From the NCBI GenBank assembly GCA_047608075.1, contig JBLKRX010000013.1:62001-126000 (forward strand): a DNA stretch of 64,000 nt, given 5' to 3'. Position 1 is the stretch's first letter. The number at the start of each line of letters is the position of its first letter. The DNA is from Ferdinandcohnia humi_A. Lineage in GTDB: Bacteria > Bacillota > Bacilli > Bacillales > Bacillaceae_L. A model generated the notes under the pieces. That model was not told the DNA's origin. It saw only the letters and a program-made list of their open reading frames with translations, and searched no databases. The translations under genes and the position numbers were made by a program. Shown one piece after another: positions 42,030-50,869 of the stretch.

Positions 42030-42821
42030 ATGGCAACAAATCCGATAGTTGCAAGGTCACTTGATGAAATTGCATTTTGGTCTAGGATTATGAAGGAACA
42101 TGCTTTATTTTTAAGCTTAGGATTCAATCTCGAGCATAAACAACTAGTCGATGAAGCACAGCAGTTTATAGCTCTATTTGAAAGAATTGAGGAGAAGTTA
42201 TCCAGATTTTCGGTAAATTCCGATTTACATCAAGTTCAGGCTTTTAACAATGAGGTCTATCAAGCTGCGGCAGCCATTTGGGGCTATAAACGGAAAGTAT
42301 TAGGTTTGACCTTACGATGTGAAATTCGGTCAAACAATTACCCTTTACTAGTCGATCATATTAGTAGAGAAGCGGCTTACTTTGCAAATCGTTTGAAAGA
42401 ATTGAATGAAGGTAAATTAGCCCCAACGGCTGACACAGTTATCCAAGAAAATGTTTTCTTCTTACGAATTATGGCTGACCATGCTAAATTTATCGGCCAT
42501 CTTTTAGACCCTTCTGAGAGAAAATTAGTTGCTCAAGCTAGAGAGTTTAGTCATGACTTTGATCAATTGTTATTTCAGGCAGTTGATCTAGATTCTATGC
42601 GACCACAATCAGAAACAAAACCAATATTAAGCCAATTCTTAGACCAAAATAAGGTTTCAGTTGCTTCCTTAAGGGATTTTAAGAAAACAGCGAGAGAACT
42701 AATTGAAGCATGTCGGATTAAAAGCAATATCCATCCTCTTTTAGCTGACCATACATTTAGAGAAGCGGAAAGATTCTTGGAAATTATAGATTTATTTGAA
42801 GCTAGTTTAAGTAGGAATTAA
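42030..42821 (+). CDS. DUF2935 protein (metal-binding four-helix type)
   Basis: 263 residues in two similar halves: 'SLDEIAFWSRIMKEHALFLSLGF' and 'VIQENVFFLRIMADHAKFIGHLL' both show the E-x2-F(W/F)-x-R/I-I-M-x-E/D-H-A pattern of DUF2935, each with H-x-FREA-type partners ('DHISREAAYF', 'DHTFREAERF'). The conserved Glu and His suggest a ferritin-like metal site. AAAGGAGG before the ATG. The first clear chromosomal gene to the right of the element; function unknown. Confidence 0.88.
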   Translation: MATNPIVARSLDEIAFWSRIMKEHALFLSLGFNLEHKQLVDEAQQFIALFERIEEKLSRFSVNSDLHQVQAFNNEVYQAAAAIWGYKRKVLGLTLRCEIRSNNYPLLVDHISREAAYFANRLKELNEGKLAPTADTVIQENVFFLRIMADHAKFIGHLLDPSERKLVAQAREFSHDFDQLLFQAVDLDSMRPQSETKPILSQFLDQNKVSVASLRDFKKTARELIEACRIKSNIHPLLADHTFREAERFLEIIDLFEASLSRN

Positions 42822-42846
42822 CATAATTGTATGAGCACTATCACTT

Positions 42847-42872
42847 AAGGTTGCTGAAGGCACCTTGTTTTT
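42847..42872 (+). terminator. Terminator of the DUF2935 gene
   Basis: AAGGT...ACCTT (42847-42866) with extra GC pairs inside, followed by GTTTTTTT. Confidence 0.7.
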
Positions 42873-42901
42873 TTATGAAAAGGAACTCCGAAATATATGG
42901 G

Positions 42902-42931
42902 TGGGACAACGAACCTGTCCCTTTGTCCCAT
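42902..42931. repeat. TGGGACAA/TTGTCCCA inverted repeat
   Basis: TGGGACAA (42902-42909) and TTGTCCCA (42924-42931) with CGAACCTGTCCC between. I recognise very similar short elements as frequent intergenic sequences of Bacillus genomes. Function unknown. Confidence 0.55.
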
Positions 42932-42935
42932 TTAA

Positions 42936-42981
42936 AAAGGGCTTGCCTTTCGTGGATATGAACACGTTTGGCAGGCCCTTT
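42936..42981 (-). terminator. Terminator of the pot operon
   Basis: On the minus strand AAAGGGCCTGCC pairs with GGCAAGCCCTTT (plus-strand arms 42936-42947 and 42970-42981) followed by T's. It lies just after the potD stop. Confidence 0.85.
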
Positions 42982-42984
42982 CGG

Positions 42985-44058
42985 TTAGTTTTGTTCCATT
43001 TTGAACTCTAGAAAAATTTGATTGTACACTGCTAGATTTTTCTTTCCTAAATTTTCATACACTTCAAGCTTCTCTGTAAGCTCTGGTGAAGGATAAAAGC
43101 GTTCATCATTTACCATTTCTTCAGGCATATATTGAAGTGCCTCTTTATTTGGCGTTGAATAACTAACATACTCTGTATTTTGTGCAGCAACCTGTGCATC
43201 GAGAATGAAGTTAATAAACTGATGAGCAGCATCAACGTTTTTGGCTGTCTTTGGTATGACCATATTATCAAACCAAAGGTTTGAGCCCTCAATAGGTACC
43301 ACATATTCTAAATCTTCGTTTTCCCACATGATTTCAGATGCAACACCGGACCATACTAGGCCAATTGAAGCTTCCTGATTTTCAAGGAGCATTCGACCCT
43401 CATCTCCAACTATTGCCTTGACGTTAGGAGTAAGTGAAATGAGTTTTTCTTTTGCCTCCATTAGATGGTCAGGATTTGTATCATTTAGAGAATACCCTAA
43501 ACTATTCAGTCCCATTCCAATTACTTCTCTTGCACCGTCAATTAATAGAATCTCATTCTTTAGTGCAGGGTCCCAAAGGTCGTCCCAGCTAGTAATTTCC
43601 AAACCGTCAAGCATTGTTGGGTTATAGACAATTCCAACAGTACCCCAGAAGTATGGAACAGAGTATTCATTTCCAGGGTCAAATGGAAGATCCATGAATC
43701 GTTCATCAATATTTTTTAGATTCGGAAGCTTTGAATGATCAAGAGGAATCAATAAATTTTCTTGACGCATTTTATCGATCATATACTCGGATGGTACAGC
43801 GATGTCATAGGTTGTACCACCTTGTTCAATTTTTGTCATCATCGCTTCGTTTGAGTCAAAGGTTTCATAGATTACTTTAATACCTGTTTCCTTCTCGAAA
43901 CGTTCCACTACCTCCATATCGATATAATCACCCCAGTTAAAAATCGTCAATGTATTGCCACTAGATAGCCCTTGTGACGAATTTAAATGGGAGATCAAGT
44001 ATAGTAATAATCCCGAAACGATAAGAATGGCAACAAAGGAACGGATTAGTTTGTTCAT
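42985..44058 (-). CDS. potD: Spermidine/putrescine-binding protein
   Basis: 357 residues. The N-terminal hydrophobic segment (about 8-22) lacks a lipobox Cys, so the protein is probably tethered by an uncleaved signal anchor. 'TLTIFNWGDYIDMEVVERFEKETGIKVIYETF' and 'YDIAVPSEYMIDKM' are the family start; the ligand pocket includes 'FWGTVGIVYNP' and 'IGLVWSGVASEI'. It captures polyamines outside the membrane. Its start overlaps potC by 4 bases; it is the last gene of the operon. Confidence 0.93.
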   Translation of the reverse strand: MNKLIRSFVAILIVSGLLLYLISHLNSSQGLSSGNTLTIFNWGDYIDMEVVERFEKETGIKVIYETFDSNEAMMTKIEQGGTTYDIAVPSEYMIDKMRQENLLIPLDHSKLPNLKNIDERFMDLPFDPGNEYSVPYFWGTVGIVYNPTMLDGLEITSWDDLWDPALKNEILLIDGAREVIGMGLNSLGYSLNDTNPDHLMEAKEKLISLTPNVKAIVGDEGRMLLENQEASIGLVWSGVASEIMWENEDLEYVVPIEGSNLWFDNMVIPKTAKNVDAAHQFINFILDAQVAAQNTEYVSYSTPNKEALQYMPEEMVNDERFYPSPELTEKLEVYENLGKKNLAVYNQIFLEFKMEQN

Positions 44059-44855
44059 TTTCTAACCCCCAATCCTTTAGGATTACGTTGAGCAATAAAG
44101 TAATATCCGATAACTAGGATCATTGTAAATAAGAATAAAAGTGTAGATAATGCATTTATATTTAACGCAATCCCACGACGTGCTAATGAATAGATTTCGA
44201 CAGATAGAGTTGTAAAACCATTACCCGTTACGAAAAAGGTTACCGCAAAATCATCAAAGGAATAGGTTAAAGCCATGAAAAATCCTGCAAAGATACCAGG
44301 TGTAATATAGGGGATAATGACCTTTGTTAAGACATCCAAGCGACTGGCCCCTAAATCTCTAGCGGCATCAACTAAGGATGGGCTCATTTCCTTTAATTTT
44401 GGAAGTACCATAAGTACCACAATCGGTATACAGAAAGCGATATGAGATAGCAGTACAGAGTAGAATCCAAGCTTAATGCCAACCATTGTAAGTAAAATTA
44501 AAAACGATGCACCAATGATAACGTCTGGACTAACAATTAGAACGTTATTAAGGGACAATAAAGCATTTTGCGTTTGACTTCTTTTTACTGAGTGAATTGC
44601 AATTGCCCCAAGCACTCCTATAATGGTTGATACAAGAGCTGATAATAATGCAACTACAACTGTATTAAGGACGATAATTAGGAGTCTTGTATCCTGAAAC
44701 AGCTCCTTATACCAATCTAGAGTAAAACCCTCAAATTGATTCATATTACCGCCACTGTTAAATGAGTAAAATACTAAGAAGAAAATAGGCGCATATAAAA
44801 TGAAAAAGATTATCGTTAAATACAGTCTGGATGAAACAGAAAGTTTATTTCTCAT
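44055..44855 (-). CDS. potC: Spermidine/putrescine ABC permease
   Basis: 266 residues, six membrane segments. 'RLYLTIIFFILYAPIFFLVFYSFNS' and the coupling-loop sequence 'DAARDLGASRLDVLTKVIIPYITPG' identify the PotC-type permease that meets the ATPase. ATG at 44855 (cat at 44853-44855) follows AGAGAGGTG; a longer ORF start at 44891 would overlap potB and lacks a site. Shares the operon with potB and potD. Confidence 0.92.
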   Translation of the reverse strand: MRNKLSVSSRLYLTIIFFILYAPIFFLVFYSFNSGGNMNQFEGFTLDWYKELFQDTRLLIIVLNTVVVALLSALVSTIIGVLGAIAIHSVKRSQTQNALLSLNNVLIVSPDVIIGASFLILLTMVGIKLGFYSVLLSHIAFCIPIVVLMVLPKLKEMSPSLVDAARDLGASRLDVLTKVIIPYITPGIFAGFFMALTYSFDDFAVTFFVTGNGFTTLSVEIYSLARRGIALNINALSTLLFLFTMILVIGYYFIAQRNPKGLGVRK

Positions 44856-44856
44856 C

Positions 44857-45663
44857 TTATGCACCTCTCTTCTTCCGGTTCCCTGTAGCAACCATAATTA
44901 GAACCATAAAGATAATTAAAAAGACAGCGATAGTTGAACCCATTCCCCAATCTTGAGTTACGAGAAATTGCTGTTCAATCGCAGTTCCAAGTGTGATTAC
45001 CTTGTTCCCAGCTATTAGTCTAGTAAGCATGAATAGAGAAAGAGCAGGAATAAATACTACCTGACAACCCGATTTTACTCCTTGTATAGTAAGCGGGAAG
45101 ATAACTCTACGAAAAGTTGTCCAGCGTGACGCACCTAAATCACTAGCAGCATCCAATAGGCTAGAATTCATTTCATTAAGTGAGTTGAAAATAGGTAATA
45201 TCATAAATGGAATAAAAATATAGACAGATACAAACACAAAGCTGAAGTCTGTAAATAAAAGCTGTTGAGATCCAATTCCTAACACTTCTAATAAACTATT
45301 AGTTACTCCGTAGGTTCCAAAAATCCCTAAAAAGGCATACGCTTTTAATAGCAGATTGATCCAAGAAGGAGCAATGATTAGTAATAACCATAAATGTTTA
45401 TGCTTTGTTTTCGTTAACAAATAAGCAGTTGGATAAGCAACTAGTAATGAAATAGCCGTTATTAAAAATGCATACCAAAACGAGCTAAGCGTCATTTTTA
45501 AATAAACCGGTGTAAAAAAGGTTTTATAATTGGCTAATGACAAATTTCCTTCGATATCAAAAAAGGAATAATAGAGTATAAGTGTAATAGGAGCTATAAC
45601 AAAAACCGCGATCCATAATGCATACGGGATAATATATAGATTTCGTGTTAGCTTATTTTCCAT
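44857..45663 (-). CDS. potB: Spermidine/putrescine ABC permease
   Basis: 268 residues, six membrane segments. 'YIIPYALWIAVFVIAPITLILYYSFFD' and the coupling loop 'DAASDLGASRWTTFRRVIFPLTIQG' are typical for PotB. It pairs with PotC to form the channel. The ATG at 45663 overlaps the end of potA by 11 bases, showing translational coupling. Confidence 0.92.
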   Translation of the reverse strand: MENKLTRNLYIIPYALWIAVFVIAPITLILYYSFFDIEGNLSLANYKTFFTPVYLKMTLSSFWYAFLITAISLLVAYPTAYLLTKTKHKHLWLLLIIAPSWINLLLKAYAFLGIFGTYGVTNSLLEVLGIGSQQLLFTDFSFVFVSVYIFIPFMILPIFNSLNEMNSSLLDAASDLGASRWTTFRRVIFPLTIQGVKSGCQVVFIPALSLFMLTRLIAGNKVITLGTAIEQQFLVTQDWGMGSTIAVFLIIFMVLIMVATGNRKKRGA

Positions 45664-46762
45664 GGCTTTCCCCGTCCGTATAAGCCTCTAAACGACGATC
45701 AAATTCCTCTTCGGTCTCTCCAAGACGCATAACATGGATTGCTTCAGGGTCAAAATAAAGTCCTATTTCATCTCCAACCGTAGCCTTTTTCGTTGAATGT
45801 ACAAGCCATTCATTGCCGTCTTTGTCAAAGCAACAAATCTCGTAATGCACGCCTCGGAATAGTTGTGAGTCAACAACAACCTGTAGCTTACCTCGTTCTA
45901 TTGTAGTGATTTCTAAATCTTCAGGGCGTATTACGATTTCAACAGTTTCATTTTCAGTAAATCCTTGGTCAACACAATCAAAGGATTTGCCAACAAATTC
46001 AACAAGGAAGTCCTTTTTCATTTTTCCTTTTACGATGTTTGACTCCCCAATAAAGTCTGCGACAAATCGATTAATAGGTTCATCGTAGATATCTGTGGGG
46101 GTGCCGCTTTGTTGAATTTTGCCTTGATGAAGGACAAAAATTTCATCTGACATGGCAAGTGCTTCCTCTTGGTCATGAGTTACAAAAATGAAAGTGATCC
46201 CTAGACGCTGTTGTAATTCTCTAAGTTCATATTGCATCTCAGTACGAAGCTTCAAGTCTAATGCTGATAATGGTTCGTCTAAAAGTATGACTTCTGGCTC
46301 ATTCACGATCGCACGTGCAATGGCTACACGTTGCTTTTGTCCACCAGACATCTCATTAATTTCACGTTTTTCGTAGCCTGCAAGATTCACAAAGCTTAAT
46401 GCTTCCTTTACCTTCGCTTCGATTTCAGTATTCTTCATTTTTTTGATTCGTAACCCAAAGGCCACATTTTCAAAAACATTTAAATGAGGAAACAATGCAT
46501 AATCCTGAAACACTGTATTAACCTGACGTTTATTAGCGGGGACAGTATTTATTTTCTTTCCATTGAAGAAGATTTCACCCTCTGATGGTTCAATAAAACC
46601 AGCAATTAAACGTAAAATAGTTGTTTTACCACAACCAGATGGACCAAGAAGCGTATAAAACTTTCCACGTTCAATCTCAAAGCTTACATCATCAAGGACA
46701 GCTTGGTTATTATCAAATTGTTTCGTTACACCTTTAAACTGAATAATAGGCACACTATTCAT
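45653..46762 (-). CDS. potA: Spermidine/putrescine ABC ATPase
   Basis: 369 residues. Walker A 'LGPSGCGKTTILRLIAGF', Q-loop 'TVFQDYALFPHLNVFENV', signature 'NEMSGGQKQRVAIARAI', Walker B 'VILLDEPLSALD' and 'FVTHDQEEALAMSDEIFVL', followed by a C-terminal TOBE-like domain ('VEIVIRPEDLEITT'). It drives polyamine import. AGAAGGGGG precedes the ATG at 46762. First gene of potABCD on the minus strand. Confidence 0.95.
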   Translation of the reverse strand: MNSVPIIQFKGVTKQFDNNQAVLDDVSFEIERGKFYTLLGPSGCGKTTILRLIAGFIEPSEGEIFFNGKKINTVPANKRQVNTVFQDYALFPHLNVFENVAFGLRIKKMKNTEIEAKVKEALSFVNLAGYEKREINEMSGGQKQRVAIARAIVNEPEVILLDEPLSALDLKLRTEMQYELRELQQRLGITFIFVTHDQEEALAMSDEIFVLHQGKIQQSGTPTDIYDEPINRFVADFIGESNIVKGKMKKDFLVEFVGKSFDCVDQGFTENETVEIVIRPEDLEITTIERGKLQVVVDSQLFRGVHYEICCFDKDGNEWLVHSTKKATVGDEIGLYFDPEAIHVMRLGETEEEFDRRLEAYTDGESHGK

Positions 46763-46823
46763 GGCGACCCCCTTCTCTCTATCAATCTATATATTATTGT
46801 ATGTAAAATGGTAATTCGGCATA

Positions 46824-46851
46824 ATTATACATTAATCGCCAAATAATTCAA
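46824..46851 (-). promoter_or_regulatory. Predicted pot operon promoter
   Basis: On the minus strand TTGAAT (46851-46846), 16 bases, TATAAT (46829-46824), 61 bases before the potA start. Confidence 0.6.
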
Positions 46852-47091
46852 TATTATTAGGCAAATCTTTATAATAATTACTAGCTTTATAGTAGAATAA
46901 GATAAGGATGATACAAAGTAGTACGAATGAGATATTATAAAGGTCATAATGAAAAGTAGTATATGGGGATAAAAATAGTTCTTTTATCCTACTATATAAA
47001 TGGAATTTATTGAAAACTGTTTGACCATAGTTAAAAATAACAATATAATAAAATTACATTTTACACTTGTACTTTAGTTTGATAATAGAAT
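46852..47091. other. Intergenic region before the riboswitch
   Basis: A/T-rich and gene-free. A perfect inverted repeat GGATAAAA/TTTTATCC lies at 46967-46974 and 46982-46989. A possible promoter for the riboswitch is TTTACA (47060-47065) with GATAAT (47081-47086), spacing 15. I see nothing else. Confidence 0.4.
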
Positions 47092-47229
47092 AAAGAAAAG
47101 GGCAAATTCATTGAAAAATGAAGACGCAAAACTATAGGGGCTAAATTCATCTAAGAAAATGCCAGCCAGTTGCCGAGACTATCGCTAGAAACGTAGATTA
47201 ATCGGTAGAAGATTAGTCTATTTTTTTTT
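47092..47229 (+). ncRNA. c-di-GMP-I (GEMM) riboswitch with terminator
   Basis: The aptamer signature reads GGGCAAA (47100), GACGCAAA (47123), then CTATAGGGGCTAA (47132) and GCCAGCCAGTTGCC (47161), the order of class I c-di-GMP riboswitches. The expression platform is a terminator: TAGATTAATC (47194-47203) pairs with GATTAGTCTA (47211-47220) followed by nine T's. It lies 65 bases before a GGDEF gene, so c-di-GMP likely controls its own synthesis enzyme. Confidence 0.85.
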
Positions 47230-47294
47230 GAATAAAGCCGTAATATTGCTACTAGATTTTTTCATAGAGAATCTGACTTTGGAAGTGATTACAC

Positions 47295-48500
47295 ATGGAG
47301 AAAATGATTCAGAAAGCGAATAATCTAATTATTTTCAAAAAGATAAGTAGCTTGCTTAAAAAGCTTGGATTAGAGAAGAATCTCATCACACAAGAGACTA
47401 GAGATTTTTTTAATAGATATAGTCAGAGTAAAGATGAATTGGAAATTACCCAAGCCTTACTTACTCAGCTTGAACAAATCAATGAGCAAATGGAAAACAT
47501 GCATTGGATGAATAACCACTACCGAATACTGCATGATTTTGCTCAAATTTGTAGTAAGACATTAAATGAAGAAATTCTTCTTCAAAAGTCCTACGAAATG
47601 GTATCTCAAGTAATGCCTGCTGATTCCTTTTATATTGCGACACATAATGAAGGAGAGCCGTTTGTTTATTTAATTTTTATAATGGATAATGGAGAGTTAG
47701 CGACTCCAAGCAAGATACCATTTGGAGAAAACTATACGTCAAAAGTTATTAAGACGAGAGAAATAGTGCATTTAAAACAGCAAAGCCAATCTCAAGAATA
47801 TGATACGAAAATGGGCGAAGGAGAAGAAGAAACGAGCTCCTGTTTATTCGTTCCAGTAGTCATAGATGACCAGGTAAAAGGTGTCATTTCAGCACAAAGC
47901 TACAGAGACTTTGCTTATCGAAAAGAGCACGAAGAGCTGTTACAGATTATTGGCGCACAGGTAATAAATTCGATCGAAACGGCAAGGTTGTATGAGAAAA
48001 TTTATACAATGTCTCGTACGGATGAGCTAACAGGTTTAAAAAATCACCGTGCTTTCCATGAAGATTTAGCCAAGCTGATTCTCGAGGGCAACAAGGAAAT
48101 CTCCTTAATAATGATTGATTCTGATAACCTTAAAAGAGTAAATGATAAGTATGGTCACGATATCGGTGACTTATATTTAAAGGTCCTAGCAGAAGGTATT
48201 AAATCAATTTGTAGCGATGAAGTTGAAGGATATCGGTATGCTGGAGATGAATTTATGGTACTGGTTAAATCACGCATTGATCAAAGTGTTGAGGAATTAT
48301 TCAGTATATTAAAAGAGTATTATTTTCAACATCCAGTGTCTATAATGGACAATCAGGTAGTTGTTTCAATTAGTTCCGGTGTAGCATATTTTCCTACGCA
48401 TGGAGAGACGGTAGATTCGTTAAAAAAAGCAGCAGATCAAGCTTTATACCGTGCAAAGGAAAGCGGGAAAAATCTGATGTTTATAGCGAGTAATGACTAA
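47295..48500 (+). CDS. GAF-GGDEF diguanylate cyclase
   Basis: 401 residues. A helical N-terminus (about 1-80), a GAF-like sensor domain (about 90-235, 'ILHDFAQICSKTLNEEILLQ', 'SSCLFVPVVIDDQVKGVISAQSY') and a GGDEF domain (about 240-400, 'RTDELTGLKNHRAFHEDLAK', 'IMIDSDNLKRVNDKYGHDIGD'). The active loop is AGDEF (residues 316-320), an accepted variant of GGDEF. It makes c-di-GMP from GTP. The upstream riboswitch would bind its product. Soluble, no membrane segment. Confidence 0.9.
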   Translation: MEKMIQKANNLIIFKKISSLLKKLGLEKNLITQETRDFFNRYSQSKDELEITQALLTQLEQINEQMENMHWMNNHYRILHDFAQICSKTLNEEILLQKSYEMVSQVMPADSFYIATHNEGEPFVYLIFIMDNGELATPSKIPFGENYTSKVIKTREIVHLKQQSQSQEYDTKMGEGEEETSSCLFVPVVIDDQVKGVISAQSYRDFAYRKEHEELLQIIGAQVINSIETARLYEKIYTMSRTDELTGLKNHRAFHEDLAKLILEGNKEISLIMIDSDNLKRVNDKYGHDIGDLYLKVLAEGIKSICSDEVEGYRYAGDEFMVLVKSRIDQSVEELFSILKEYYFQHPVSIMDNQVVVSISSGVAYFPTHGETVDSLKKAADQALYRAKESGKNLMFIASND

Positions 48501-48515
48501 AAAAACGTGTAAATA

Positions 48516-48549
48516 AAAACTCATCCTGCCAACTGATAGGATGAGTTTT
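48516..48549. terminator. Bidirectional terminator
   Basis: AAAACTCATCCT (48516-48527) pairs with AGGATGAGTTTT (48538-48549). It serves the convergent GGDEF and DUF2653 genes. Confidence 0.85.
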
Positions 48550-48555
48550 ATTATT

Positions 48556-48843
48556 TTATCCAATTTTTGCAATAATGCCATCTTCGTCGTCAAGAATTAA
48601 CTTGATAGCGGCATATGGATCACGATTTAAAAATTCCGCTAGCCATAAACGAATCGCTTCAATCATATTCGCCATTATGAGCACTTGTTGGCGCCCATTC
48701 ACATAAGCTTCTGCAGAAAATCCATAGTCATCATCATACATCAACTCAACCTCAACTTCTTCCGGTTTCACTTGTTTCTTGAGACCTACATAGACACAGA
48801 TAGCATTGATTATTTCTTGCTCAGAAAGAATTAGCTTCTCCAT
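48556..48843 (-). CDS. DUF2653 (YxcD-like) protein
   Basis: 95 residues. 'EKLILSEQEIINAICVYVGLKKQVKPEEVEVEL' and 'YDDDYGFSAEAYVNGRQQVL' followed by 'IRLWLAEFLNRDPYAAIKLILDDEDGI' match DUF2653, found in Bacillus. Its ATG overlaps the upstream membrane protein stop by 13 bases, so the two are coupled. Function unknown. Confidence 0.82.
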   Translation of the reverse strand: MEKLILSEQEIINAICVYVGLKKQVKPEEVEVELMYDDDYGFSAEAYVNGRQQVLIMANMIEAIRLWLAEFLNRDPYAAIKLILDDEDGIIAKIG

Positions 48844-49265
48844 TGATTAGCCTCTTTATTTCGCTTATTTTTAATAAGTGTAAAGATTTTACGGATAACA
48901 GAAAACAGAATAAAGATAGCAAGGATGTTAACCATTAGGCCAAGGAAAGAACCGAGTATTCCCATATTTGCTAGTAATCCACCGAATAGGAATCCAGCTA
49001 ATCCACCCAGCATAAGACCCTTCATAAGTCCGCCAGACATAAGGCCACCTTTTGGTGTTGTTGTAGCTGTTGATTTATTTGTTGTCGTTGTATTTGTTTT
49101 TTTATCTTGCTGAAACTTATTTGTAGTACCAGTGTTGCTGTTAAAGCTCTTTTTACCTGATTTGTAACCTTTTGCTTCTACTGTAGTTTGGTCTTGAAAG
49201 ACTACATTGCCAACAGGCGAAAGAATAAGTGTGAATGCAAGAAAAGCTGATAGTAGTTTTTTCAT
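48831..49265 (-). CDS. Secreted/membrane protein with Tim44-like glycine-rich segment
   Basis: 144 residues. A signal peptide (about 1-31, ending near 'VEAKG'), a Ser/Thr/Asn-rich linker (35-70, 'TTTTNKSTATTTPKGG'), a glycine-rich hydrophobic hairpin ('GLMSGGLMKGLMLGGLAGFLFGG') and a second membrane segment (about 105-128) with a basic tail. This resembles short Tim44-like proteins of Bacillus placed next to DUF2653. Role unknown. Confidence 0.65.
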   Translation of the reverse strand: MKKLLSAFLAFTLILSPVGNVVFQDQTTVEAKGYKSGKKSFNSNTGTTNKFQQDKKTNTTTTNKSTATTTPKGGLMSGGLMKGLMLGGLAGFLFGGLLANMGILGSFLGLMVNILAIFILFSVIRKIFTLIKNKRNKEANQWRS

Positions 49266-49536
49266 AAAAACTTGTCCCCCTAGGATGTAATGTATTGTAA
49301 TAGATTAGAAAATTATTCAGCATCTAAATAGTAAAGGAGATGCAGTATACTAGATTTATCTTTAAAACGATTTTTCATCACCTTCCTATTTATTCTACTG
49401 TATATACGGTGAAAATCAAAATTGGTTTCACTATTTTTATTAGTAAAATATGGGTATATAAAAGGGGGGAGTAAAAAAAGAGTGTAGAGTACAATAAAGT
49501 GGAGAACCCGGTATTGTACGACGTAATTATTAAAAA
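49266..49536. other. Gene-free interval
   Basis: No convincing gene. A GGGGGA-type ribosome site and probable promoter for the minus-strand membrane protein lie at the left edge; otherwise A/T-rich. Confidence 0.4.
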
Positions 49537-49568
49537 ACACCACCATTCAAATTATAGAGTGGTGGTGT
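49537..49568 (-). terminator. Terminator of the FusB-type gene
   Basis: ACACCACCA (49537-49545) and TGGTGGTGT (49560-49568) form a perfect 9-bp stem, with TTTTTT following on the minus strand. Confidence 0.88.
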
Positions 49569-49586
49569 CACTATTGGGTAATGCCT

Positions 49587-50219
49587 CTAATTAAGTAAAG
49601 TAACAAATTCATGCAGTTTATCCAATGAGGTTAGATTTTTATTACATTTCATAGGGTCCTTACAAATATAGTTCCCCTTCTTAACAAATGTACCAGGGAC
49701 TGAGCCCTTTTTTTCACTTATAAACATACCGACTTCTTCAATCTTATTACAAATGGTACATATCCCTTTTTTGTTAGCAGGTGTAAATGTTCCAATTACT
49801 CCTATTTGTTTAGTATGGAGCGGAACAATCATAAAATTCTTATTTGATCCTTTGTCATGCCAATGTATATACGTAGTTTCTAAATAATCAAGCTCGAGCT
49901 TTGGCACTTTCAACTTTTTCATTTTAGGGAAAAGCTTTTTAATTGTCGCTTCTGAAATATCTTTGAACGGGATAACATATGGTTTTATAGCAGACAGGTA
50001 TTCCTCTGCATTTCCTGGATTTTTAATATCAAGGATTGGCATAAGTAATTGCTTTTGATTATCCGTAATGTTTGGAAAAAGATTAAGTACTTTTTCCTGA
50101 GAGATTGAGCAAACGGCATTTAGCACTGCCGTGTCATTGACTGTATTATAGCTACTCAAGATTGTCTCTGTTTGTTTTCTTATAAAATTATATTGATCAC
50201 TTTTAATAAACGGTTCCAT
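49587..50219 (-). CDS. EF-G-binding protein, FusB/FusC type
   Basis: 210 residues from ATG 50219, with TGGAGGA upstream; a longer ORF start is not supported. The N-terminal helical domain is followed by a zinc finger with 'CTICNKIEEVG' and 'YICKDPMKCN', the C-x2-C...C-x5-C pattern of FusB-like proteins that bind elongation factor G and release stalled ribosomes. Acquired versions cause fusidic acid resistance; chromosomal ones in Bacillus are normal components. 'SNKNFMIVPLHTKQIGVIGTF' is also typical. Confidence 0.85.
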   Translation of the reverse strand: MEPFIKSDQYNFIRKQTETILSSYNTVNDTAVLNAVCSISQEKVLNLFPNITDNQKQLLMPILDIKNPGNAEEYLSAIKPYVIPFKDISEATIKKLFPKMKKLKVPKLELDYLETTYIHWHDKGSNKNFMIVPLHTKQIGVIGTFTPANKKGICTICNKIEEVGMFISEKKGSVPGTFVKKGNYICKDPMKCNKNLTSLDKLHEFVTLLN

Positions 50220-50444
50220 TTCTATCCTCCATATATCTAAAAACGTAGTTTGCAATAAAAGTATGGGATCGACTACCAATAATGTGTGAGTATACACAGT
50301 TTTCTTGAAAAAATGTCGTGTATCCAGCAAAACAACTAGTGGGGTTAAATAACGATTTTATTTTACAAAATGATGGTGTAAATGAATATGTAAAGAATGT
50401 TTCAGAATAAAAATAGGCATAAAAAAAGATAGGTACTTGACCTA

Positions 50445-50723
50445 TCAGTTAATTCGTTTTTCTTTTGTATATACAATTTTTTTAATTGTTTCGATTGAAA
50501 GATAATATTCCTCCGCTAATGCCTCAATACCTTTACCACGTTTAAATGACTGCTTTATAGCTAGATTTCGCTCATCAATTAGCTTTCTGCCTCCGGAGCG
50601 AGTTCCCCATTTTTTGTACGTAGACTTGCGTTTTGGAATATAAATTGTTTCTCCTTGAATATACTTTTGGATTTCTTTAAGTAAGTCTTCAGGTAAGACT
50701 TGATTTGCTTTTACAAATTTCAT
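50445..50723 (-). CDS. CD3324-family helix-turn-helix protein
   Basis: 92 residues. 'MKFVKANQVLPEDLLKEIQKYIQGETIYIPKR' and 'KWGTRSGGRKLIDERNLAIKQSFKRGKGIEALAEEYYLS'-like sequence match CD3324-type proteins with a Mor-like HTH at the C-terminus. Likely a DNA-binding regulator, target unknown. The ribosome site AAGGGG is partly inside an AATAAGG/CCTTATT hairpin. Upstream lies a structured leader with a possible 31-codon reading frame. Confidence 0.78.
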   Translation of the reverse strand: MKFVKANQVLPEDLLKEIQKYIQGETIYIPKRKSTYKKWGTRSGGRKLIDERNLAIKQSFKRGKGIEALAEEYYLSIETIKKIVYTKEKRIN

Positions 50724-50735
50724 CTGCTTTCAGCC

Positions 50736-50869
50736 CCTTATTTTTCAATGTAAATAAATAAGGTGCAAAGCCTAATAAAATAGACAAAAGCTTAACGTGG
50801 GCGATTAAAATTAAACCGTAAATCTCCCCATGCAAAGTATCGCCTTATTCGTACTAGGCTTTGCATGAG
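50736..50869 (-). promoter_or_regulatory. Structured leader with alternative pairings
   Basis: In minus-strand order, CATGCAAAGCCTA (about 50869-50857) can pair either with CTTTGCATG (50837-50829, perfect 9 bp) or with TAGGCTTTGC (50773-50764, perfect 10 bp), so the two hairpins exclude each other. A third hairpin CCTTATT/AATAAGG (plus strand 50736-50742 and 50757-50763) takes in part of the ribosome site of the CD3324-type gene. Confidence 0.5.

Noticed and set aside
49313..49546. 77-codon minus-strand frame
   Set aside because: A/T-rich, runs across the terminator of the FusB-type gene, and has no family features.
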